From IMG/VR virus record IMGVR_UViG_3300028388_001457, positions 14,402 to 48,520 of that record: a stretch of 34,119 nucleotides of DNA; one strand, given 5' to 3'. This document shows positions 24,190 to 30,623 of the stretch, in pieces. How positions within the stretch are numbered: the stretch's first letter is position 1; each line of letters opens with the position of its first letter. The notes under the pieces are model-generated. The model was not told the origin of the DNA and ran no database searches. It was given only the letters and a program-made list of their open reading frames with translations. Source of the DNA: a virus. The position numbers and the translations under genes are program-made.

Positions 24190-25583
24190 TCGAAACAACA
24201 ATACTCTCAAACCTACTACACAATGAAGAGTATTCGCGTAAAGTTGTACCATTTCTCAAAGATGAATACTTTGATGATCTCAACGAAAAAATTGTATTCA
24301 AAGAAATTGTTTCTTACATAGACAAATACAATGGGCTTCCTACAAAAGAAGCCTTACGTATTTCTCTTGATGAAAAAGAAAACCTTAACGAAGAACAATA
24401 CAAGCAGATTTTTGATATTGTTTCGTCTTTGAGAGCCGATGATACTGAAATTGATTACCTTGTCGATAAGACTGAAAAGTTCTGTCAAGATAAGGCAATC
24501 TACAATGCAGTGCGCGAATCTATTCTTGTTCTTGATGGTAAACACAAAGCTTTAGAAAAGGGTTCGATACCTGAACTTCTTTCAAAAGCTCTTGGTGTAT
24601 CTTTTGATAGCAGTATAGGTCACGATTTCACAGAAGATGGAGAAGAACGCTATCAATTTTATCACACAAAAGAAGACAAGATTCCTTTTGATCTAGACTT
24701 GCTGAATAAGATTACCAAGGGTGGTCTGTCACGAAAGTCTTTGTCGATTGCACTTGCTGGTACTGGTGTCGGTAAAACTCTTTTCATGACACATAATGCA
24801 AGTGCGAACTTGATGAACGGGCTTAATGTTCTTTATATCACAATGGAAATGGCAGAGGAGCGTATTGCTGAACGCATCGATGCAAATTTGCTTGACTTAA
24901 CAATTGATCAGTTACGTGAGATTCCAAAAGATGTTTACATGAAGCGTCTAGATCGAGTTCGCACAAAAACAACTGGCAAACTGATTGTGAAAGAATATCC
25001 AACAGCATCTGCAGGTTCTGCACATTTTCGCCATCTTTTAAATGAACTGAGACTGAAGCGTAATTTTGAACCAGACATCATTTATATCGACTATCTTAAC
25101 ATTTGTATTAGTTCTCGCCTCAAGTATGGTGCGAACGTGAACTCATATACACTTGTAAAAGCAATTGCAGAAGAGCTACGCGGCCTTGCTGTAGAGTTTA
25201 ATGTTCCTATTGTGTCTGCAACTCAAACAACTCGAACTGGTTATAGTAGTTCTGATTTGGGTTTGGAAGACACCTCAGAATCATTTGGTTTGCCCGCAAC
25301 GGCAGACTTAATGATTGGTTTGATATCAACAGAAGAACTCGAATCTCTGGGTCAGTTGATGGTCAAGCAATTGAAGAACCGTTGGGGTGATACCAATTAC
25401 CTGAAGAGATTTGTAATTGGTATTGATAGATCAAAAATGAGATTGTTTGATGCAGAAGAAAGTGCCCAGACTCTTATCAATGGCGAAGCGCCATCACCTC
25501 AATCAAAGAGTCAAGACGACGATGACGACTTTGGAAATTCACTGAGAAGAAAATCGAAACCTAAATTTGATGGATTTAAATAA
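24186..25583 (+). CDS. 41: Replicative DNA helicase (T4 gp41-like, DnaB family)
   Basis: Hexameric 5'-3' helicase at the replication fork. It has 465 residues (T4: 475). The N-terminal domain (about 1-140) is helical; Walker A GTGVGKT lies at 192-198, followed by YITMEMAEERIAERID, the Walker B DIIYIDYLN and the Q-motif-like VSATQTTRTGYSS. The C-terminus carries DDDDDFG and a basic tail. ATG overlaps the uvsX stop (ATGA), and the stop overlaps the next gene (TAATG). Confidence 0.97.
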   Translation: MIETTILSNLLHNEEYSRKVVPFLKDEYFDDLNEKIVFKEIVSYIDKYNGLPTKEALRISLDEKENLNEEQYKQIFDIVSSLRADDTEIDYLVDKTEKFCQDKAIYNAVRESILVLDGKHKALEKGSIPELLSKALGVSFDSSIGHDFTEDGEERYQFYHTKEDKIPFDLDLLNKITKGGLSRKSLSIALAGTGVGKTLFMTHNASANLMNGLNVLYITMEMAEERIAERIDANLLDLTIDQLREIPKDVYMKRLDRVRTKTTGKLIVKEYPTASAGSAHFRHLLNELRLKRNFEPDIIYIDYLNICISSRLKYGANVNSYTLVKAIAEELRGLAVEFNVPIVSATQTTRTGYSSSDLGLEDTSESFGLPATADLMIGLISTEELESLGQLMVKQLKNRWGDTNYLKRFVIGIDRSKMRLFDAEESAQTLINGEAPSPQSKSQDDDDDFGNSLRRKSKPKFDGFK

Positions 25584-25783
25584 TGAAACAGAATTACTAT
25601 GTTGAAGAGTTTGAAGAATATTACATTGTGGTTGAAAATAGTAGCGATCTTGTGATTGAAAAGTTTCAAGATAAGAGAGAGGCAAGCAGATATTGTAGAA
25701 ATCTCAATTTGGGGTTTGGATTCGAAGGATCTACTCCTCTATTCATGTCACTTGGAATTAACCCAATAAAAAAGGCGCCCTAA
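25583..25783 (+). CDS. Small hypothetical protein downstream of gene 41
   Basis: A 66-residue protein coupled to gene 41 by TAATG. It opens MKQNYYVEEFEEYYIVVENSS and continues with EKFQDKREASRYCRNLNLGFGFEG, resembling a short strand-helix 'DKREA...YCRxLN' module seen in small phage proteins that handle no known substrate. No catalytic motif is seen. Its last codons form one arm of a hairpin that reads better as a terminator for the opposite strand. Confidence 0.75.
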   Translation: MKQNYYVEEFEEYYIVVENSSDLVIEKFQDKREASRYCRNLNLGFGFEGSTPLFMSLGINPIKKAP

Positions 25784-25793
25784 AGCACCTTTT
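25768..25793 (-). terminator. Intrinsic terminator on the minus strand
   Basis: Read on the minus strand: AAAAGGTGC, loop TTTAGG, GCGCCTTTT then TT. A 9-bp stem in which the single non-Watson-Crick pair is U-G; on the + strand the same position is a C-A mismatch, so the minus-strand RNA is the better terminator. It may still work weakly for gene 25583-25783. Confidence 0.6.
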
Positions 25794-25925
25794 CTATAAG
25801 TGATACGTGGCAGAACCGAACCCCACGGACATCTTTACGATGTGACATCTGCTATTCCAACTGTCGAAAAAATTATTTAATCTCAACGCTTGCCTCTTAC
25901 GTTTTAAACGTACTAACACGCACCC
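25768..25925 (-). ncRNA. Candidate minus-strand structured small RNA, tRNA-reminiscent
   Basis: Predicted about 158-nt RNA from a minus-strand TATAAATA box to the minus-strand terminator. Hairpins visible: TACGTT/AACGTA (25898-25912), GTTGA/TCGAC with a U-G pair, ACATC/GATGT with loop GTAAA (25829-25843), and CGTGG/CCACG (25806-25827). Two segments resemble tRNA arms: CAGTTGGAATAGC (D-arm-like) and GGTTCGGTTC (T-arm-like), but I could not find matching acceptor arms or a 7-base anticodon loop, so it is not an ordinary tRNA. All neighbouring protein genes lie on the other strand. The interval 25784-26047 is otherwise empty. Confidence 0.4.
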
Positions 25926-25930
25926 GATCT

Positions 25931-25938
25931 TATTTATA
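25931..25938 (-). promoter_or_regulatory. T4-type late promoter on the minus strand
   Basis: TATTTATA on the + strand, i.e. exact TATAAATA on the minus strand. Predicted start near 25925, running leftward. It is the only minus-strand late box I noticed in an intergenic region. Confidence 0.5.
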
Positions 25939-25988
25939 CAAAAAGAAAACTCTGAAAATATTTTTTTAAAAAAAATCAAAAAAAAATC

Positions 25989-26024
25989 TTGACAAAGCTT
26001 TACTTCTACTATATGATATAAATA
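25989..26024 (+). promoter_or_regulatory. Overlapping sigma-70 and late promoter
   Basis: TTGACA at 25989-25994, 17 bp, TATGAT at 26012-26017; an exact TATAAATA runs on from its last base at 26017-26024. Long A and T tracts at 25960-25987 could be an UP element. The start codon at 26048 is 24 bases beyond the late box. Confidence 0.8.
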
Positions 26025-26047
26025 TCAAACTAAGATAGGAGTCAGTT

Positions 26048-26254
26048 ATGTATCAGAGAGACGTATACCAACTAATCGAAGAAGCACTCAACGAAGCAAT
26101 GATTTTAGAGAGTGCGCACGACAAATATGATGAGTCGCATATGTTAAAGACTGCACAGCGTTTATCAGGTGCGCCATTTGTATCAGTACAAAGCGTTTTC
26201 ATGGAAAAGCGTGGTTTCACAAAGTCTTTTAGTGACTTTGCTGATGCCGTGTAG
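26048..26254 (+). CDS. Small hypothetical protein
   Basis: A 68-residue protein: MYQRDVYQLIEEALNEAMILESAHDKYDE, then a Lys/Arg-containing second half (MLKTAQRLSGAPFVSVQSVFMEKRGFTKSF). No family recognised. TAGGAG precedes ATG 26048, and the gene is bracketed by a strong promoter pair and a terminator, so it forms its own transcription unit. This isolation and the dual promoter suggest it is needed in quantity or at several stages. Confidence 0.75.
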   Translation: MYQRDVYQLIEEALNEAMILESAHDKYDESHMLKTAQRLSGAPFVSVQSVFMEKRGFTKSFSDFADAV

Positions 26255-26275
26255 GGAGCTTTTGCTCCCTTTACT
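26253..26275 (+). terminator. Intrinsic terminator
   Basis: AGGGAGC, loop TTTT, GCTCCCT, then TTACT and TTTT. It overlaps the stop codon of the preceding gene and lies ten bases before a late promoter. Confidence 0.85.
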
Positions 26276-26279
26276 ATTT

Positions 26280-26287
26280 TATAAATA
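26280..26287 (+). promoter_or_regulatory. T4-type late promoter
   Basis: Exact TATAAATA, 26 bases before the start codon at 26314. Confidence 0.85.
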
Positions 26288-26313
26288 ATGATATCACTAT
26301 TCGGAGTATCATT
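26287..26313 (+). repeat. Inverted repeat around a ribosome binding site
   Basis: AATGATA (26287-26293) and TATCATT (26307-26313) flank a 13-base loop holding the CGGAG ribosome site, directly against the ATG at 26314. Transcripts reading through from upstream would contain both arms; those starting at the late promoter would lack most of the 5' arm. Confidence 0.55.
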
Positions 26314-27258
26314 ATGGCAAAGACATTTGCCCAATTTTTAAACGAATCGAAAGTTTCAATTGAAACTGTTGAAAATCGATTGCGTCTCATGGGCTATAAA
26401 AATCTAAAGCGAGAGTCTTCACGCACCATCTCTATTTTAACAGACGACAATCGAGTCAAGGTTTTAGAGAATGTTGCAAAACAACTCGAAGATATGCAGG
26501 CAAAGTATGATCCAGATAAAGGATCGTCTTCTGTCGGTGCAGTTGTTGCGGGTCTCTTCACAATTAAAGCGCGTCCAGCGTCAAAGCAAGGCAAAAAGTC
26601 TGCGGGTCTAGACAACGAAGATGCAATGATTGAAGGCATCAAGCAGTTCACAAAGAGTGGACCAATGACTGTAAAAATTACTGATGGTCGCAAATCATAC
26701 ACATATGAAGATGTTGTCGATGTAGAAGAAGTTGGTAGAGATACTTCTGGAAGAAAGAAAGCAGACGTGAGACTCGTCCTCGAAGGTGGTAAGAAAATAC
26801 CAATATCAATTAAGAAAGATAACGCAGAAATGTGGGAATCTGCGGATAGTTATTGGGCTCCAGTTGCAAAGAAAATTGTTGACAGACTTGAAGCACAAGG
26901 TGAAATTGATATCAGCAAAAAAGGTTCTGTCTTTTATATGAAGCCAAACCTTGGCATCAAAGCAAACAAAAAAGAAAAAGAAGCCGTTGTTTTTGGTAGC
27001 GATGTTCTCGGTAATGGATTTGTTGTCGTAAGAACTTTTAGATCATCTGACTTTACATTGGTACAAGAAGGTGATATACTAGAGATAAAGGTCACAAAAA
27101 TTATTGACTCGATGACAGACCTGAGAGACAAATACGATATTTTCTTTTTAATCCGAAATGATTCTTCAAGAAAAGGATCAAAAATTAGACCAGGTTTGAG
27201 AGTTCTAGCAGTACAGGCAACTCGAATTAACAAAAACGTAAAGGTTGTATCCCGATGA
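26314..27258 (+). CDS. Hypothetical late protein, possibly PD-(D/E)XK-like
   Basis: A 314-residue protein, unrecognised as a whole. It starts MAKTFAQFLNES, a type of N-terminus common to late proteins of these phages. The segment KKADVRLVLEGGKKIPISIKKDN (Asp151, then S-I-K-K at 165-168), together with acidic residues near 100-107, resembles the D...(E/S)xK core of nuclease-like folds with a Ser in place of Glu; this is only suggestive. The C-terminal part (FVVVRTFRSSDFTLVQEGDILEI) looks like a beta-rich domain. Its stop overlaps the start of the next gene (ATGA), so both are likely one late operon. Confidence 0.65.
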   Translation: MAKTFAQFLNESKVSIETVENRLRLMGYKNLKRESSRTISILTDDNRVKVLENVAKQLEDMQAKYDPDKGSSSVGAVVAGLFTIKARPASKQGKKSAGLDNEDAMIEGIKQFTKSGPMTVKITDGRKSYTYEDVVDVEEVGRDTSGRKKADVRLVLEGGKKIPISIKKDNAEMWESADSYWAPVAKKIVDRLEAQGEIDISKKGSVFYMKPNLGIKANKKEKEAVVFGSDVLGNGFVVVRTFRSSDFTLVQEGDILEIKVTKIIDSMTDLRDKYDIFFLIRNDSSRKGSKIRPGLRVLAVQATRINKNVKVVSR

Positions 27259-28484
27259 TTCGTCTTAAGCATTATCTATCAGAAGAAAAAAATACACATA
27301 TGGAGCATATCGAAGATGAGATGCTGAATCGTGGCGTTGATGGAGCTAGAGACGCAATTAACTATCTACGCTCTCTTCGAGATATGCTTGCCGGCAACTC
27401 AAAAGGTAGTGTAAACGCAACAGTTAAATGGGATGGTGCACCAGCAGTTTTCTTTGGTACTGACCCAAGTGACGGAAAATACTTTGTTGCCAAGAAGGGA
27501 ATATTCAACAAAAATCCAAAGATATATAAAACTAATGAAGAGATTGATGCCGATATTTCAAGCCCCGATCTCGCTAATAAAATGAAGCTTGCTCTGAAGC
27601 ATATGCCAGAGCTAGGCATTAAAGGAGTGGTACAAGGTGATTTCTTATATTCGAAGAGTGATTTACGAAAAGAAACTATTGATGGAACATCGTATATTAC
27701 TTTTCATCCTAACACGATTGTTTACGCAGTACCAGAAAAGAGCGATCTTGCTAAAAGAATACGTGAAACAGAACTCGGAGTGGTATGGCACACTACATAC
27801 CGAGGAGATTCATTTGAATCAATGTCTGCAAATTTTGGAGAAGAGATTGCAAGCAAACTCAAAACGTCGAAAAAAATCTGGTCGATAGATGCGGTTTACA
27901 AAGACGTTTCTGGCTCTGCTACAATGACAAAGAAAGAAACAGATGCAGTCACGATGCTACTGTCTGCCGCAGGCAAACAGTTCAACCGCATACAGCGTAA
28001 AACTTTCGATGACTTAATGAATGATCAAGAGTTACTCATGCGAGTAAAGGCATTTATTAATACAAAGGTAAAAGAAGGCAAAAGAATCAAAAACACATCT
28101 CGATTCACAACTGAGATGATGGATTACGTGTATCAGTATTATCAGAAAGAAATCGATAAACTGAAGACTGAAAAAGGCAAGGCAAAAAAAGAAGAGAAGC
28201 GTAAAGAGATTATGTCATATTTTTCCAATACGCCTAAATCACAAATCGTTGCGATGTTTGATCTATATAATCTTCTTATTGACGCAAAGATGTATATCAT
28301 TAAGAAAATGAATAAGACAAAATCTATTGGTACATTCTTAAAAACCAAAAACGGATATGAAGTTACAGATCAAGAAGGATTTGTTGCGATTGATCGTATG
28401 GGTAAGAATGCAGTCAAACTTGTAGATCGACTAGAGTTTAGCCGAGCAAACTTTTCTGACGAAATCATCAAAGGTTGGCAATGA
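27255..28484 (+). CDS. DUF6267-like protein with KxDG nucleotidyltransferase motif
   Basis: A 409-residue protein of a family common in marine T4-like phages. NATVKWDGAPAVFFG carries KWDG at 58-61, the motif I of covalent nucleotidyltransferases (DNA/RNA ligases and capping enzymes), followed by a Tyr/Phe strand KYFVAKKG, a GVVQGDFLY segment (about 124-132) in the place of motif III, and at the C-terminus EGFVAIDR (from Glu374) and AVKLVD, which resemble motifs IV and V. A large helical insertion separates them. If real it would be an unusual ligase-fold enzyme in a late operon; the family name is from memory and activity is inferred. Its start overlaps the preceding gene. Confidence 0.7.
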   Translation: MIRLKHYLSEEKNTHMEHIEDEMLNRGVDGARDAINYLRSLRDMLAGNSKGSVNATVKWDGAPAVFFGTDPSDGKYFVAKKGIFNKNPKIYKTNEEIDADISSPDLANKMKLALKHMPELGIKGVVQGDFLYSKSDLRKETIDGTSYITFHPNTIVYAVPEKSDLAKRIRETELGVVWHTTYRGDSFESMSANFGEEIASKLKTSKKIWSIDAVYKDVSGSATMTKKETDAVTMLLSAAGKQFNRIQRKTFDDLMNDQELLMRVKAFINTKVKEGKRIKNTSRFTTEMMDYVYQYYQKEIDKLKTEKGKAKKEEKRKEIMSYFSNTPKSQIVAMFDLYNLLIDAKMYIIKKMNKTKSIGTFLKTKNGYEVTDQEGFVAIDRMGKNAVKLVDRLEFSRANFSDEIIKGWQ

Positions 28485-28535
28485 TAAATGCAAGTCAGGT
28501 ATTCGACTAAAGCATAACACTTTTCACTCTTTTGA

Positions 28536-28543
28536 TATAAATA
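28536..28543 (+). promoter_or_regulatory. T4-type late promoter (DUF1127 gene)
   Basis: Exact TATAAATA. Transcription would begin near 28549, the first base of a hairpin. Confidence 0.8.
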
Positions 28544-28548
28544 ATAGG

Positions 28549-28570
28549 TCACGCGCCCGCGTGATTTTTT
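28549..28570 (+). terminator. Terminator-like hairpin at a late start site
   Basis: TCACGC, loop GCCC, GCGTGA, then six T. It can terminate reading through from the 27255-28484 gene. For the late transcript it would be the 5' end instead. Confidence 0.75.
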
Positions 28571-28596
28571 AACATATCACACACAGGAGCAGAAAG

Positions 28597-28761
28597 ATGT
28601 TGGAAAGATTACTTGACAAGTTCTCTAAGAGACTTGAAAAGCGCAGAGTATACAGAAGTACAGTTAAAGAACTTAATAAACTATCTGATAGAGAACTCCA
28701 AGATATTGGAATTCATCGAGGAATGATCCACTCAGTTGCTGGTGGTAAAAATCGTGCTTAA
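28597..28761 (+). CDS. DUF1127 small protein
   Basis: A 54-residue, strongly basic protein with ACAGGAG before ATG 28597. Its C-terminal half, ELNKLSDRELQDIGIHRGMI, is the DUF1127 (YjiS-like) signature 'L..LsDreLxDIGi.R'. Bacterial members occur mainly in alpha- and gammaproteobacteria, and one in Rhodobacter has been linked to RNA binding and small-RNA maturation. In a phage it may act on host or phage RNA metabolism, but that is inference. The basic N-terminus (KRLEKRRVYR) fits RNA binding. Late promoter upstream. Confidence 0.85.
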   Translation: MLERLLDKFSKRLEKRRVYRSTVKELNKLSDRELQDIGIHRGMIHSVAGGKNRA

Positions 28762-28906
28762 AAATATCTGGAAACATTTATCAGACCATATAATGTTAAT
28801 TGGTTATGCAAGAGCGGCTGCGGCATTATCGCGCCAAGGATACCACGAAGAAGCAAAAGAGTTATTGTTTCAGAAACTTGACTTGGAAAATTCTATGACT
28901 AAATAG
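28754..28906 (+). CDS. Tiny protein overlapping the DUF1127 gene
   Basis: A 50-residue frame from GTG 28754, overlapping the DUF1127 gene by eight bases, ending just before a terminator. It reads VLKNIWKHLSDHIMLIGYAR, with AAAALSRQGYHEEAKELLFQKL following, a helical-hairpin pattern often found in short proteins accompanying DUF1127. ATG 28793 region is an alternative start. No named family. The placement between DUF1127 and a strong terminator, with no room for anything else, supports a two-gene unit. Confidence 0.55.
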   Translation: MLKNIWKHLSDHIMLIGYARAAAALSRQGYHEEAKELLFQKLDLENSMTK

Positions 28907-28926
28907 AGTTGAAGCAATTTAAAATT

Positions 28927-28956
28927 AAAAGCAGGCTTCGCGCCTGCTTTTCTTTT
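28927..28956 (+). terminator. Intrinsic terminator
   Basis: AAAAGCAGGC, loop TTCGC, GCCTGCTTTT, then CTTTT. A perfect 10-bp stem closing the DUF1127 unit. Confidence 0.93.
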
Positions 28957-28972
28957 GGTAGAGAGGTGTACT

Positions 28973-29530
28973 ATGGCAGTTGGAGATCCAACATTATATA
29001 AGGGCTACTTAGGTGGTCACGATTGGGTAACACATACAGACGAAGGTGTATTAAAGTTTGTACAACAAGAGTTTGGTGTGACTACGATGCTTGATGTTGG
29101 ATGCGGTCCAGGTGGTCAAGTGAGAACAGCATTATCTCTAGGTATTAATGCTGAAGGCGTTGATGGTGACGTAAGAGTAATTGCAGAAGCAGATGATATT
29201 GTAATCAATGAATGTGACTTTACGAAAGAGTCGTTTCAAAAAGAAGTTGACTTTATCTGGTCTGTTGAATTTGTTGAACATGTTGAAGAAAAATATCAAG
29301 ACAACTATATGAAGACGTATGCTGGCGCTAAGTACGTTTTCATTACATTTGCACCACCTGGAAAAGGTGGTAATCATCACGTCAATCTAAAACCAGCACA
29401 ATACTGGATCGACACATTCGCAAAATACGGACTAGAGTATAGCGAAGAGCTAACACACAAACTGAAATCAGCAAGTACAATGAAGAGAGAGTTTGTGAAA
29501 AATAATGGATTGTTTTTTATTAAAAAGTGA
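28973..29530 (+). CDS. Class I SAM-dependent methyltransferase
   Basis: A 185-residue protein; ATG 28973 has GAGAGG upstream. Motif I TTMLDVGCGPGGQVRTALSLG binds S-adenosylmethionine, VDGDVRVI is the acidic end of strand 2, and FIWSVEFVEHVEE is motif IV of small-molecule-type methyltransferases. FITFAPPGKGGNHHVN follows, as in UbiE/bacterial sugar or small-molecule types. It lacks the DPPY/NPPY motif of DNA adenine or cytosine-N4 methylases and the PC motif of C5-methylases, so DNA is not an obvious target; substrate unknown. The 3' end overlaps the next frame's possible GTG. Confidence 0.88.
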   Translation: MAVGDPTLYKGYLGGHDWVTHTDEGVLKFVQQEFGVTTMLDVGCGPGGQVRTALSLGINAEGVDGDVRVIAEADDIVINECDFTKESFQKEVDFIWSVEFVEHVEEKYQDNYMKTYAGAKYVFITFAPPGKGGNHHVNLKPAQYWIDTFAKYGLEYSEELTHKLKSASTMKREFVKNNGLFFIKK

Positions 29531-29538
29531 GATATACT

Positions 29539-30126
29539 ATGACTAAAGTTTTATTATTAGCAAGTGGAATGTCGGCTAAACAAGTACACGACTATAACTA
29601 CAGACAAAATGGCTGGACAATTGTAGCAATCAATAATGGCTGGCAAGCAATTGACGATTGGTCACATTGGATTCGACCAGGAGACTACAAAGGCGCAAAG
29701 CCTGATGTGTCTCAACTTCGAGACGATCAAAATATTCCAAAAATGTATGGTCCTCAACTTAAGCTTTTTGGTGGTCAAAAAGAGTGTGGGTATTCTATCA
29801 CACTGAATGCAGGATATTGGGCATTGGCAGAACTAAAGCCAAGTGTTATGGGCTTTCTCGGCGCAGATATGAACTATAAGCCAGATGAAAAGGGAAACAC
29901 ACATTTTTATGGAGTAGGCTATGATATACAAAATAACAAAGGCGGCCTTCCTGATCCAGATCGCATGATAAAGATGTACGGAAAAGGCAATCCAAATTAT
30001 CTCCACGACATATACATGCGACTACACGATAAAGCATTAGAATATAATGGATGTAAAGTAGTTAATTTTTCAACTGATACAGATACGAGATTGCCCTACG
30101 AAAAAGCACACCCGAGCGATTTTTAA
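29539..30126 (+). CDS. Hypothetical protein with DUF115-like Rossmann features
   Basis: A 195-residue protein. The N-terminus VLLLASGMSAKQVHDYNYR then WTIVAINNGWQA resembles the nucleotide- or sugar-binding opening of DUF115/MAF-type and sialyltransferase-like proteins, and a later GFLGADMNYKPDEKGNTHFYG matches a conserved acidic loop of that kind. The family match is by pattern and uncertain. It begins just after the methyltransferase, so the two may modify one target together. A late promoter follows it. Confidence 0.7.
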   Translation: MTKVLLLASGMSAKQVHDYNYRQNGWTIVAINNGWQAIDDWSHWIRPGDYKGAKPDVSQLRDDQNIPKMYGPQLKLFGGQKECGYSITLNAGYWALAELKPSVMGFLGADMNYKPDEKGNTHFYGVGYDIQNNKGGLPDPDRMIKMYGKGNPNYLHDIYMRLHDKALEYNGCKVVNFSTDTDTRLPYEKAHPSDF

Positions 30127-30127
30127 T

Positions 30128-30135
30128 TATAAATA
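30128..30135 (+). promoter_or_regulatory. T4-type late promoter
   Basis: Exact TATAAATA two bases after the stop of the preceding gene, 50 bases before ATG 30185. Confidence 0.8.
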
Positions 30136-30184
30136 GAATTACACTGTAGTGAGTCTAAGGAAAACCTACATAAAGGAAAAAAAT

Positions 30185-30610
30185 ATGGCTGATGATAAAA
30201 AGCGCACCAAAAAAGAAAAGCGCGATGAAGAAGACTATGTGAAAAATACTATTGAAGTAAATCCTAGTCTTGACGAAGCAAAAAATGGTACTGTTGTTTT
30301 TGGTTGGGGCAGAATGAATCCAATCACTACAGGTCATGAAAAGCTCGCAAAAAAGATCGTTGATGTTGCGCGAAAAGAGAATGCAACACCACTTCTTTAC
30401 CTTACACATTCCCAAGATGCAAAAAAGAACCCGCTCTCATATGACGACAAGTATGATCTTGCTCGTAAAGCTTTTGGTAAAATGGTTCAAAAATCAAAAG
30501 CAAAAACTATCATTCAAGCGATGCAAGAACTCGAAAAGAACTTTGCAAAAGTTGTTCTTGTTGTCGGACAAGATCGCGTAAAAACCAAGAAAACTCAAGT
30601 CAGATGCTGA
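30185..30610 (+). CDS. Truncated cytidylyltransferase-fold nucleotidyltransferase
   Basis: A 141-residue protein with GTVVFGWGRMNPITTGHEKLAKKI, the (T/H)xGH motif of HIGH nucleotidyltransferases, LYLTHSQDAKKNPLSYDDK and VVLVVGQDRVK. In the marine-phage family I remember, this last motif is followed by some 60 residues including a GMSASKMR catalytic motif. Here the frame ends at once in KTKKTQVRC, and the family's later KLKSDADDIYDMVRAGM-type segment continues in the +1 frame. So an internal deletion with frameshift, removing the SxSKMR-type motif, seems likely; an assembly error is the alternative. AAAGGAAAAAAAT precedes ATG 30185. Confidence 0.75.
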   Translation: MADDKKRTKKEKRDEEDYVKNTIEVNPSLDEAKNGTVVFGWGRMNPITTGHEKLAKKIVDVARKENATPLLYLTHSQDAKKNPLSYDDKYDLARKAFGKMVQKSKAKTIIQAMQELEKNFAKVVLVVGQDRVKTKKTQVRC

Positions 30611-30623
30611 TGATATTTATGAC

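Noticed and set aside
25795-25875. Canonical tRNA gene on the minus strand
   Set aside because: D-arm- and T-arm-like segments exist, but the central hairpin has a 5-base loop and no 7-bp acceptor pairing or CCA is found.
25794-25979. A 61-codon open frame on the minus strand, ending ...FGSATYHL
   Set aside because: It begins upstream of the minus-strand late promoter, has no ribosome site and reads like the chance frames often seen across tRNA-like sequence. I treat the region as RNA rather than protein.
28613-28640. TTGACA inside the DUF1127 gene
   Set aside because: No -10-like hexamer 16-18 bp downstream.
30573-30612. Programmed +1 frameshift joining the truncated nucleotidyltransferase and the large protein
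   Set aside because: No clear slippery heptamer, internal ribosome site or stimulatory structure is visible, and the family segment in between appears to be missing, which points to deletion rather than recoding. Not fully excluded.
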